In this document: piece after piece, positions 32,604 through 42,539 of the stretch
Position numbering within the stretch: the first letter of the stretch is position 1
How the letters are laid out: the number at the start of each line of letters is the position of its first letter
NCBI RefSeq assembly: GCF_963665355.1
Contig: NZ_OY762229.1
Location: forward strand, 2,232,001-2,296,000
DNA from: an uncultured Desulfobacter sp.
GTDB lineage: Bacteria; Desulfobacterota; Desulfobacteria; Desulfobacterales; Desulfobacteraceae
Length of the DNA stretch: 64,000 bases
Direction of reading: 5' to 3'
Program-made: the position numbers and the translations under genes
The notes under the pieces: generated by a model
Told to the model about the DNA's origin: nothing
The model's input: only the letters and a program-made list of their open reading frames with translations
The model's database searches: none

Positions 32604-35072
32604 ATGCAAATAAAAACGATCACATCTGAAGAATGGCATCTGGAGGGGAAGTGGCGGATTTGTCCTCTCTTTATCTCTTGGCAAAATGAAGGGGTTTGCA
32701 AACATCTTTCTGATACTTTTAAGACCTCAATTAAGTTAAAAAATCCTACGATTTTAACGGTAAATGGTCGCGATTCGTATGTTAAGGCAAACCAACGAAA
32801 AAAAATAGTTGCTCTGCTGCAACAGGAAGCATCCCAAAAATTATCTTTTCTGGAACATCACATTGAGCGCTGCACAAATGTTATAAGCAGGCTTTTGGAT
32901 CAATCTAATCAGATAAAAAGAACAGACCTTGTAAACACGACAAACCAAGAGCTTATTAAAATTTTCACCTTTTTTTCTGATAAATTTATAGATTTAATGC
33001 CCTATTTAATGACATTCGATTATTTGGGTGATGTGTTGGAAACCCTTGTCAGTGACGAATTAAAAGAGGTCTTTGCCAGATATGATTTCCCTGGGAAAGA
33101 TTTTCACAAACATCTGGCGGTGTTGACGCGCTGTTTAGATGAAACAAATTTGATCAGAGGACCCCATGCGCTGTATAAAATTGGGAAAAAAATGCAGAAG
33201 ATTTCTCGCAAAAATTTTCAAAAAGCGTTGAATAACAGAGAAATTTCTACACTTTTAGAACGTCACACTCAAAAATATGCCTGGATGAAGGTGTACAGTT
33301 TTTTAGGAACCCCGTTTTTAAAATCGGATTACATTAATCGTCTGCGAGAAATGTACCACGACAACTTTGCTGATATTTTAAAGCAAAAAAACAGGAATGC
33401 CTGTATAGGTCGGCAAGAATGGCAAACTGTTCAAAAAATTTATGAAAAAGAACCTGTTCTGATAAGAAAAGCCGGGATCACTCAAAAATTTATTTTTATG
33501 CGCGCCCATCGTTTTGAAATGATGAATCTGGCGTATTGTTTAGTTCATAATTTGTTTAAAGAAATGGCCAATAGAGTGGGGCTTTGTGACTATACGGACC
33601 TTGTCTGGCTATTACCAGACGAAATTATTGGCGGCCTTCAAGGCGATTCCCAGGATTTAGTCAGCACTATACGAGAACGAAAAAAAGGCTTTACAAGTTT
33701 TGGAAACCCCAAGAAAAATCTGATTTTAACAGGAACGTTGCATGAAGAAATTAAACAATTCTTTGTCAGAAAAGATGATGGTTTTGGTCAACATATAAAG
33801 AAAGTTACGGGACAAACCGCCTTTGGCGGTTGCGTCGTGGGAACGGTAAAAATTGCATTAACCGCCAATGATCTCAAAAAAGTGAATAGGGGCGATATTT
33901 TAATAGCCAAGATGACCAATGCGGATTTGGTGGCCGGATTGGAAAAAGCCGGCGCATTTGTCACCGATGAAGGCGGTATTTTGTGTCACGCAGCCATTGT
34001 CAGCCGGGAGATGCAAAAGCCCTGTGTGATTGGCACAAGAAATGCCACACAGATTTTTCAAGACAATGACAAAGTCATTGTAAATGCTGATAAGGCAGAA
34101 GTCGTTCTTTATGAAGAAAAAAATACTTCCCTGAAGAAAAGGCAAAAAAATATTGCCATTGCATCGTTTCAACAGCTTGGTATTGCGGACAGGGATATTG
34201 CCGGAGGAAAGGGGGCGTCCTTGGGCGAGTTAACAAATGCCGGTATTCCTGTTCCGCCGGGCATTGTGTTAACAACCAGAGTATTTAACAACTTTTTATC
34301 GGAAAATAAGCTGACGTCGGTCTTGCAGTTTTTGATAAAAGATAGGGATGATTTTGAGGTTACTTCCCTGCGGATTCGTAAATTGATTGAAGATCAGATT
34401 TTTACAGAAAAGTACCAGAAAGAACTTTTGGAAAAGTTACAGTTATTTCATTCTGATTTTTATGCGGTTCGTTCATCCGCAACTGCTGAAGATGGATCTG
34501 ACAATAGTTTTGCAGGACAACTGGATACCTTTTTAAATGTTACTGCTGACCATGTCCCTGATATGGTAAAAAAATGCTGGGGATCGCTTTTTTCTCCCCG
34601 TGCTCTTTTTTATCAAAAGCATAATAAGATTGATCAGGCCAATGTAAGCGTAGCCGTCGTAGTCCAGAAAATGATTGACGCGGAAATTTCAGGGATTGCA
34701 TTTACTGCAAATCCCATCAATAAAAATCGTTGTGAAATGGTCATTGAAGCTGGTTTTGGACTTGGGGAAGCCATTGTTTCCGGGCAAATTACACCGGATG
34801 ACTATATTGTCAGCAAAAGCGATCTACAAATTATTCATAAAAATATTCAAAAACAAAAAGAAAAAATTGTTCGCCATGGCAATGACACTCAAACAGAAAA
34901 AGTTGAAAAAAAATTGCGGGGAAAACAAAAATTAAACAATAGGCACATTATCGAACTGGCTCGAATTTGTCTTAAAATTGAAGATGTTTATCAAAAACCA
35001 ATGGACATTGAATGGGCGTTTGACGGGGAACAATTATTCATCACCCAGGCTCGTCCGATAACTACTCTGTAA
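32604..35072 (+). CDS. PEP-synthase-like dikinase with permuted domain order
   Basis: 822 aa. Residues 1-400 are a helical domain without assigned family, whose end (RAHRFEMMNLAYCLVH, NRVGLCDYTDLVWLLPDEI) resembles the helical linker of rifampin phosphotransferase-like enzymes. Then comes the swivelling phosphohistidine domain, with KMTNADLV and GGILCHAAIVSRE, catalytic His462. The PPDK_N-type ATP-grasp domain is last: GGKGASLGEL, VRSSATAEDG, DTFLNV, GEAIVSGQITPDDY and DIEWAFDG...ITQARPITTL. The order helical-His-ATP is a circular permutation of the ATP-helical-His order in rifampin phosphotransferase. The substrate is unknown. AT-rich, followed 10 bases later by an EamA transporter. Confidence 0.82.
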   Translation: MQIKTITSEEWHLEGKWRICPLFISWQNEGVCKHLSDTFKTSIKLKNPTILTVNGRDSYVKANQRKKIVALLQQEASQKLSFLEHHIERCTNVISRLLDQSNQIKRTDLVNTTNQELIKIFTFFSDKFIDLMPYLMTFDYLGDVLETLVSDELKEVFARYDFPGKDFHKHLAVLTRCLDETNLIRGPHALYKIGKKMQKISRKNFQKALNNREISTLLERHTQKYAWMKVYSFLGTPFLKSDYINRLREMYHDNFADILKQKNRNACIGRQEWQTVQKIYEKEPVLIRKAGITQKFIFMRAHRFEMMNLAYCLVHNLFKEMANRVGLCDYTDLVWLLPDEIIGGLQGDSQDLVSTIRERKKGFTSFGNPKKNLILTGTLHEEIKQFFVRKDDGFGQHIKKVTGQTAFGGCVVGTVKIALTANDLKKVNRGDILIAKMTNADLVAGLEKAGAFVTDEGGILCHAAIVSREMQKPCVIGTRNATQIFQDNDKVIVNADKAEVVLYEEKNTSLKKRQKNIAIASFQQLGIADRDIAGGKGASLGELTNAGIPVPPGIVLTTRVFNNFLSENKLTSVLQFLIKDRDDFEVTSLRIRKLIEDQIFTEKYQKELLEKLQLFHSDFYAVRSSATAEDGSDNSFAGQLDTFLNVTADHVPDMVKKCWGSLFSPRALFYQKHNKIDQANVSVAVVVQKMIDAEISGIAFTANPINKNRCEMVIEAGFGLGEAIVSGQITPDDYIVSKSDLQIIHKNIQKQKEKIVRHGNDTQTEKVEKKLRGKQKLNNRHIIELARICLKIEDVYQKPMDIEWAFDGEQLFITQARPITTL

Positions 35073-35082
35073 TCAAAAAAAT

Positions 35083-35955
35083 ATGACTTGGGTTATTTTT
35101 ATTTTATTTTCAGCGTTTACTCGAGGAATCGGTGATGTTTTTTATAAAAAATTAAGTTTTGATTTTACGCCGCAGACCATTTTACTGATTTCCGCATTTT
35201 TAAACCTTGTTTTTTTAACCCCCACTTTTGGTGGGGTTGGGTTATTGGAAACAAAACTTTTTATATTGGTCTTTTTGAAAGCTGTGGCCATGACCACGGG
35301 CTGGCTTCTTTTTTTGTATTCCCTTAAAAAACTGCCAATCTCCATTGCCACCCCTCTGCAGATGCTTTCCACGCTTTTTTCCATCATATTCGGTTTCTTG
35401 TTTTTAAAAGAAAGTCTGACACCATTGCAATCTGCTGGAATTATTATTCTTCTAAGCGGGGTTTTAAGTTTGCAACTGCTTTCAAAGAAAGAAAAAAAAG
35501 ATGCTGAAACAACAAATAAAATTTTATCCAAAGCTTTTTTCCTTGGAATTATAGCAAGCTTTTTCAGCGCCTTATCTTTAACACTTGACCGATACCTGCT
35601 TCGTGATTTAATTGATCCGGTTAATCTGCAGTTTTGGTTTTATATCTTTATATTAACCAATACATTGGCCGTGTTTTTATTATTAAAAACACCTGCCCAT
35701 AAAGAGGTTCAAAATTTAAGGTCAAAGTGGTGGATATTCATTATTCTAAGCTTTTTTTTGGTGATTTCTGATAAAACGTATATGATCGCTGCGACTTACC
35801 CTCTGGCGCTTCTGGGGCTGTTAATTCCCATGAAAAGACTTTCTATTATCGTCAGCGTTTTCATTGGCGGTAAAGCATTTAAGGAAAAAAATTTAGGAAG
35901 CAAGATTTTTGCTACCCTTGTGATGTTGGCGGGCCTGTGTTTAATGGTGTGGTAA
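35083..35955 (+). CDS. EamA/DMT-superfamily transporter
   Basis: 290 aa with about ten hydrophobic helices arranged as two EamA repeats (first: residues 1-137, second: 150-290). ATPLQMLSTLFSIIFGFLFL is the typical end of the first repeat. The N-terminal TRGIGDVFYKKLS and the FLKESLT segment also fit. It is a probable small-metabolite exporter in the inner membrane. The gene starts 10 bases after the dikinase and shares its AT-rich composition, so both were probably acquired together. Confidence 0.83.
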   Translation: MTWVIFILFSAFTRGIGDVFYKKLSFDFTPQTILLISAFLNLVFLTPTFGGVGLLETKLFILVFLKAVAMTTGWLLFLYSLKKLPISIATPLQMLSTLFSIIFGFLFLKESLTPLQSAGIIILLSGVLSLQLLSKKEKKDAETTNKILSKAFFLGIIASFFSALSLTLDRYLLRDLIDPVNLQFWFYIFILTNTLAVFLLLKTPAHKEVQNLRSKWWIFIILSFFLVISDKTYMIAATYPLALLGLLIPMKRLSIIVSVFIGGKAFKEKNLGSKIFATLVMLAGLCLMVW

Positions 35956-36034
35956 TGCTCCGCTTTCTATGGATTTCTATGTGTCGAACAGGCCAGGTCA
36001 GCATCGTCTCAAGGCTGTTCTATGGAATAACGGT

Positions 36035-37541
<1,507 letters not shown>

Positions 37542-39242
37542 ATGAAGAAAAAAAAAGTGTTGATCATTGGCGGCGTTGCCTGTGGTCCTAAAGCCGGGGC
37601 CCGGATTAAACGACTTGACCCTGATGCTGAAGTGACTATCCTTGAAAAAGGCGAACTGATTTCCTATGCAGGATGCGGTTTGCCCTATTATATCTCCGGG
37701 CAGGTTGACAATGATGATGAACTCATGGCTACGCCCACAGGCGTGGTCAGGGACCCTGCTTTTTTTAAGATGGTCAAGGATATTGATGTAAAAAATCACA
37801 CGCTTGCGCAATTCATTGACCGTGAACATAAAGTTGTAACCGCTGTTGATCTTTCAACAGGAACCCCCATTGAATATCAATACGATGATCTTGTCCTCTG
37901 CGTGGGAAGTCAGTTTAGAAAACCGCCATTTCCAGGCATTGACCTTGCCGGTGTGCATTTTCTCCAGACCGTGGAGGATGCCAAGAAAATCCGAAATGAA
38001 GGCGGTCCCCTGGAAGGAAAAAATGTCGTTATTGTTGGCGCCGGTCTCATCGGCCTTGAGGTTGCGGAATCCTTGAAGGCCAAGGGGATGAACATTACCA
38101 TGATCGAAATGGCAAGCCAGGCCATGGGTAATCTTTTTGATTCCGAAATGGTGTTTCACCTGCACAATGAACTAAAAAGAAACGGTGTTGTGCTCAAAAC
38201 ATTGGAAACGGTGCGGGAAATAAAAGGCAATGACCGTTCGGCCGTAACATCAGTTGTCACGGACAAAGGGGAATACCCCGCAGACCTGGTGCTGGTTGCC
38301 GTGGGCGTAAATCCCAATACTCAACTTGCGAAACAGGCCGGCCTTGAGATCGGTGAAACCGGGGCCATCCGGGTGGATGCCTCCATGCGGACGTCAGATT
38401 CCAGTATCTATGCAGGCGGGGACTGCGTTGAAAATGTTTCCATTATTACGGGAAAGCCCATCTTTGCGCCCATGGGCTCCACGGCAAACAAGCACGGCAG
38501 AATTATTGGCGATAATATCTGCGGCATCGGTTCCAGATTCAAAGGGGTTTGCGGTACGGCCATATGCAGGGTTTTCAATATCAACGTGGCCAGAACAGGC
38601 CTTACTGAAAAACAGGCCAAGGAGATGGGGTATGACTGTGTTACAGTATTGGCGCCGTCTCCTGACAAACCCCATTTCCTTGATGAAGCCAAATTGATTA
38701 TCGTTAAGCTCATAGTGGATAAGGCCACCCATGGGCTTTTGGGTGCCCAGATCGTGGGGCCGGGGGATGTGGCCAAACGCATGGAAGTCGTTGTGGCCAA
38801 TATTTCGTCCGGTGCCAAGGTCACCGACATTGCTCAGTATGATCTGGCCTATGCACCGCCTTTTTCCCCTGCCATGGATAATATCATCACGGCTGCCAAT
38901 ATTGCTGAAAACAAACTGTTTAATCGCGGCCGTTCCCTGACACCTGGGGAAGTTCAGGCAAAAATAGATAAGGGAGATGACTTTATATTTCTGGATGTAC
39001 GTTCACCCCAGGAGTATGAGCAGATGCGCATTGAAGATCCCAGGATTAAACTGATCCCTTTAGGCAGACTGAGAAGCACTCTTTCTGAGCTGCCACAGGA
39101 CAAAGAGATCATCGCATTTTGCAAGATTTCCCTGCGAGGCTACGAAGCTGAGCGTATTTTGACAGGCCTCGGATACAAAAATGTTAAATATTTGGACGGC
39201 GGTGTGGTGTGCTGGCCCTATAAAAAATTTGTTCTTTCATGA
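37542..39242 (+). CDS. CoA-disulfide reductase-like FAD oxidoreductase fused to rhodanese
   Basis: 566 aa from ATG 37542, with AAGGAG 6 bases upstream (the frame extends to 37500). The FAD-binding start VLIIGGVACGPKAGARIKR, the redox Cys in SYAGCGLPYYISG, and a second Rossmann fold (VVIVGAGLIGLEVAESL) identify the CoA-disulfide reductase/NADH persulfide reductase group. The C-terminal rhodanese domain (about 480-566) starts FIFLDVRSPQEYE and has its active Cys in AFCKISLRGY. Such fusions reduce CoA-persulfide or polysulfide with NAD(P)H, fitting sulfur metabolism in an anaerobe. An efficient terminator follows. Confidence 0.9.
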   Translation: MKKKKVLIIGGVACGPKAGARIKRLDPDAEVTILEKGELISYAGCGLPYYISGQVDNDDELMATPTGVVRDPAFFKMVKDIDVKNHTLAQFIDREHKVVTAVDLSTGTPIEYQYDDLVLCVGSQFRKPPFPGIDLAGVHFLQTVEDAKKIRNEGGPLEGKNVVIVGAGLIGLEVAESLKAKGMNITMIEMASQAMGNLFDSEMVFHLHNELKRNGVVLKTLETVREIKGNDRSAVTSVVTDKGEYPADLVLVAVGVNPNTQLAKQAGLEIGETGAIRVDASMRTSDSSIYAGGDCVENVSIITGKPIFAPMGSTANKHGRIIGDNICGIGSRFKGVCGTAICRVFNINVARTGLTEKQAKEMGYDCVTVLAPSPDKPHFLDEAKLIIVKLIVDKATHGLLGAQIVGPGDVAKRMEVVVANISSGAKVTDIAQYDLAYAPPFSPAMDNIITAANIAENKLFNRGRSLTPGEVQAKIDKGDDFIFLDVRSPQEYEQMRIEDPRIKLIPLGRLRSTLSELPQDKEIIAFCKISLRGYEAERILTGLGYKNVKYLDGGVVCWPYKKFVLS

Positions 39243-39340
39243 AATAATTAAGATCCCGACGGCAAAATCGAAAGTGTCAAGCGGGATTTCATCACGAACA
39301 AGAGGGGTGCTGGACGTAATCTCCGGATATGAAATATCCA

Positions 39341-39378
39341 AAAAAGGCAGGGTTGGTCCTATCCAACCCTGCCTTTTT
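39341..39378. terminator. bidirectional rho-independent terminator
   Basis: A perfect 16-bp stem, AAAAAGGCAGGGTTGG against CCAACCCTGCCTTTTT, with loop TCCTAT. The T run on one strand and A run on the other serve both directions. It ends the CoA-disulfide reductase transcript about 100 bases after the stop. Confidence 0.9.
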
Positions 39379-39455
39379 GTATCACATCAACCTCATTGCC
39401 GGGGTTGATTTTTTGCCATAAAGTCCATCTCTGTGCAGTTTGGCCTAAGCCAGAC

Positions 39456-39582
39456 CTCTGTGTCCTCTGTGGTTTTAAAACAAGAAATCCCGAAGGGATT
39501 GAATGTTTCTCTTCAATCTCCCGGAGTGTAAAAGTAGCGGGCTTCGCCCGCGTTTTTTTATTTCACCACACAGGACACAGAG
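39456..39582. repeat. inverted-repeat-bounded intergenic element
   Basis: CTCTGTGTCCTCTGTGG at 39456-39472 and CCACACAGGACACAGAG at 39566-39582 are inverted copies (16 of 17). Inside are AATCCC-GAA-GGGATT (39486-39500) and the terminator-like GCGGGC-TTC-GCCCGC plus seven T (39537-39559). CACAGAGGACACAGAG-type sequence is a widespread dispersed repeat in environmental bacteria, often beside GxxExxY genes; none is present here. Confidence 0.6.
39537..39559 (+). terminator. rho-independent terminator hairpin
   Basis: GCGGGC, loop TTC, GCCCGC, then G and seven T. On the + strand it is a second terminator behind the CoA-disulfide reductase gene. Confidence 0.75.
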
Positions 39583-39588
39583 AGCACA

Positions 39589-39615
39589 GAGTTTCAGTGC
39601 CGGGCACTGAAACTC
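39589..39615. repeat. 27-bp perfect palindrome
   Basis: Thirteen bases starting GAGTTTCAGTGCC are followed by a central G and their exact reverse complement. It adjoins the inverted-repeat element and lies 37 bases beyond the 3' end of deaD. There is no T run directly after it on either strand. Confidence 0.7.
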
Positions 39616-39651
39616 AAGGTAATTAGAGTCCCCGTATATGTTTAAATCCTT

Positions 39652-41373
39652 TTAGCAGGCATATTTTGAAATTGACATCTTCTGGGATCTGATCCAGGTT
39701 TTTTGCAGCAGATTGAAGATGTTTTTAGGCATGCCAAAGGGCAGGTCCACCAGGGAATAATCATAGTCAATACTGATGGCACCGATAAACTTGCTTTCCA
39801 GGCCGGATTCATTGGATATGGCACCGACAACATCGCCGGGTTTCAGGCCGTGCTTCAAACCCACTTCAATGCGATATCGTTCCATTCCTTTTTCGGCTGG
39901 TGCAATTTTATTGAGGTTGAGTCTGTCGGGTGCCTGGGGCTGTTTGGGTGCAACGGGGTCTTTGGTTTTTTTTGTTGTCTTGGTTGTTACCTTGTTTGTT
40001 GTCTTAGTCGCTGTCGCTGTCTTTTTTGCGGCAGGTCTGTCAGCTTTTTCTTCAAGCAGAAATGGTGTGCCGCCTTGGATCATTTTTGCCAGTGCAGCAG
40101 CCACCTGGGATATCGAAACATCCTGTTCCTTTGCGGTGGTTTCCACAAGATCCGTAAAATCGTTTACATCTTGGGTACTGATGGTTTGGGCGATTTTATT
40201 TTTAAAATCATCCACCCGTTTTCTGTTGATTTCCCTGTTGGTTGGCAGAGTCATTTCTTCAACCTGGAGGCGCGTGGCTTTTTCGATCTGTTTGAGCATC
40301 CATTTCTCTTTGGGCTGGACAAATAGAATGGCCTCACCGGTCCGCCCGGCCCGCCCGGTTCTTCCGATTCTGTGAATATAAGGTTCGGTTTTGCTGGGCA
40401 TATCGTAGTTGATGACGTGGGAAATCCGCTCCACATCAAGCCCCCTTGCCGCCACATCCGTGGCCACAAGAATATCAATATTTCCGTTTTTTAACCGGTT
40501 GACTGTGCGTTCCCTGGCCGCCTGGGCAATATCACCGTTCAACGCCTCGGCTTTAAACCCTTTTTCTTCCAGGACTTTTGTAACCTCCAATGTGTCGTTC
40601 CGGGTTTTGGTAAACACAATGACGCCATCATGGGTTAAGGCTTCAAGTATCCGGATAAGTGCATCATTTTTTTTTATGTGTTGAATCATCAGAAATTTCT
40701 GGTGAATGGTGCTGGTGACATCTGAGTCGTGATGAATGATAACCTTTTCAGGATTTTTAAGGTATTTGCCTGCAATTTTCTGAATGGGAGCCGGCATGGT
40801 GGCCGAAAACAGTGCGATCTGTGTGGGCTGGGGGATTTGGGATAAAATCCATTCAACATCATCAATGAAACCCATTTGCAGCATTTCATCCGCCTCGTCC
40901 AGAACAAGGCCCGTAAGATCAGAAAGACTCAGGGTTTTACGCCGCATATGGTCCATAAGCCGGCCCGGAGTTCCCACAACCACATGGACGCCCCGTTTCA
41001 GCTGGTTTAACTGAACGCTGTAGCTTTGGCCGCCGTATACTGCCAGGACATTCAGACCCTTCATGTTTGCGCCATAATCCTTAAAGGACTGGGCCACCTG
41101 GATGGCAAGCTCCCGGGTCGGGGTGATGACAAGAACCTGGGGCCTTTTGTTTTCAAGGTCGATCCGGGAAAGCAGGGGCAGTGCAAAGGCCGCTGTTTTT
41201 CCGGTTCCGGTCCTGGCTTGACCCAGAAGGTCTTTATATTCCATCATACGGGGGATGGTCATGGTCTGGATTGGTGTCGGAGTTTCATAGCCAACGGTCT
41301 GTAACGCAGCAAAAACAGCCGGGCTCAAATTCATTTCGTCAAACCCGGCCGGGGCTACACATTTATGGGACAT
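39652..41373 (-). CDS. deaD: DEAD-box ATP-dependent RNA helicase, DeaD/CsdA type
   Basis: 573 aa from the ATG at 41373 (MSHKCVAPAG), which has AAGGA upstream; the frame runs ten codons further up with no site. All DEAD motifs are visible: PTPIQ, ARTGTGKT (Walker A), PTRELA, TPGRL, DEAD, SAT, VFTKTR, ATDVAARGLD and HRIGRTGRAG. After a Lys/Thr-rich linker (about 440-490) the C-terminus has RYRIEVGLKHGLKPGDVVGA, a DbpA-type RNA-binding domain. It unwinds structured RNA in ribosome assembly and cold adaptation. Confidence 0.92.
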   Translation of the reverse strand: MSHKCVAPAGFDEMNLSPAVFAALQTVGYETPTPIQTMTIPRMMEYKDLLGQARTGTGKTAAFALPLLSRIDLENKRPQVLVITPTRELAIQVAQSFKDYGANMKGLNVLAVYGGQSYSVQLNQLKRGVHVVVGTPGRLMDHMRRKTLSLSDLTGLVLDEADEMLQMGFIDDVEWILSQIPQPTQIALFSATMPAPIQKIAGKYLKNPEKVIIHHDSDVTSTIHQKFLMIQHIKKNDALIRILEALTHDGVIVFTKTRNDTLEVTKVLEEKGFKAEALNGDIAQAARERTVNRLKNGNIDILVATDVAARGLDVERISHVINYDMPSKTEPYIHRIGRTGRAGRTGEAILFVQPKEKWMLKQIEKATRLQVEEMTLPTNREINRKRVDDFKNKIAQTISTQDVNDFTDLVETTAKEQDVSISQVAAALAKMIQGGTPFLLEEKADRPAAKKTATATKTTNKVTTKTTKKTKDPVAPKQPQAPDRLNLNKIAPAEKGMERYRIEVGLKHGLKPGDVVGAISNESGLESKFIGAISIDYDYSLVDLPFGMPKNIFNLLQKTWIRSQKMSISKYAC

Positions 41374-41732
41374 GGTTTTCCTTAAAAGTAAAAAGGGCGG
41401 CACCGCCAGCCCTGGATATCAATATTAATACAGAATCAAACCTTATATATGTATTTAATATAAAATGCAAGCTATTTGTCGTTTTAACGTAACTTTAATT
41501 GATAAAGAATAAGACTTGTTTCCTGCTTTTGGGATATTGCCGAAAATGTGCGGTGGACACCATTGTCCCCAAAATCTGTGGCATGGTTTGACGACTGGAA
41601 AGGTATAAATCCGGGACGAAGGTATGTGTTGATTTCCTGTGAGAGTGAAGTTAGTATTTATATATTCAAATGTTTGTCGCTTTGGGAATCGTTTTGTAAT
41701 CGCCGAAAATCGAGTGAAAAATCGAGTAAAAA
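41374..41732. other. divergent intergenic region
   Basis: Promoter region of deaD (minus) and of the giant sensor kinase (plus). A 62-codon frame at 41548-41736 ends by overlapping the kinase ATG (ATGA), but it has no recognisable domain and no good ribosome binding site, so it is not called. Confidence 0.4.
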
Positions 41733-42539
41733 ATGAATAAGAAGACGAAAACCAACCCCAAAATGTTTTATTTTTTTTTCTTCATAATCGCCTGCCTGTT
41801 CGTTGTGGCCATCGAAGAAAAGTTTGCAGCCATTCACATCCGTGAGCACACGGAAAAAAATTACAGGAAGGTCAGTGAGCTTGCTGCAAGAAAGATCACG
41901 ACACTCATCGATGAAAAAAAGAACGCCACCCTTGGCATTGCTTTGGCGCTGGCCCAAACAGGCTCCGTGCAAAGGGCCTTGGCTGTCTGCGATCCCCTGG
42001 GGCTGGATCTGTCGCAGTTCTCTCTTCTTTTGCGCAGGGAAACCAGTTTTAAAAATGTGTGGATACAGATTGTTGATAAAGAGGGGAAATCTTTTTATCG
42101 CTCCTGGACAGACGCCCATGGTGATGATCTGCGCAAGATACGGACAGATGTTTGTCGTATGGCGTCCAACCCCGGAGCAACAACGGCCATAAGTGTGGGG
42201 AAATTTGACATTGCAATTAAAGCAATGGCTCCCGTATATGACAGCGGTGGAGCATTTCTGGGCTTTTTAGAGATCATCACTCACTTTAATTCCATAGCTG
42301 AAAATCTCAAAAGTGAAGGCTTTGAAACGGTGATTCTGGTTCATAAAAAATATAAAAATCAGATTCGATTTCCTTTCACCGACAAATTTGTGGGACAGTA
42401 CTATGTTGCCAATAAAAATGCGCCACAATATCTATTGGACCATATCCAGGCCACGGGAGTGGATTTGTTTTTCAATCAAAGTTCAACATACAGGATTGAC
42501 ACCCCAATTGGCTCTCTGGTGATTTTGTATACACTATTG
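41733..42539 (+). pseudogene. 5' part of a giant hybrid sensor kinase, interrupted by an IS
   Basis: The host gene's first 269 codons: one membrane helix (about 11-28) and a periplasmic domain with ESxxF-like RRETSFKNVWIQIVDKEG and SYDSGGAFLGFLEI-type ends, resembling double-Cache sensors. At TTG 42537-42539 it runs into the insertion sequence and stops three codons later (MVL-stop). Removing 42540-44446 and one copy of CACTATTG gives ILYTLLDEQKKTMANF and continues in frame into 44455. The insertion thus cuts the sensor from the signalling domains. Confidence 0.85.
42532..42539. repeat. 8-bp target duplication, left copy
   Basis: CACTATTG, repeated directly at 44447-44454 on the other side of the insertion sequence. 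Confidence 0.93.

Noticed and set aside
41548-41736. 62-codon frame overlapping the kinase start (ATGA)
   Set aside because: The overlap looks like coupling, but there is no motif and no ribosome binding site; too weak to call.
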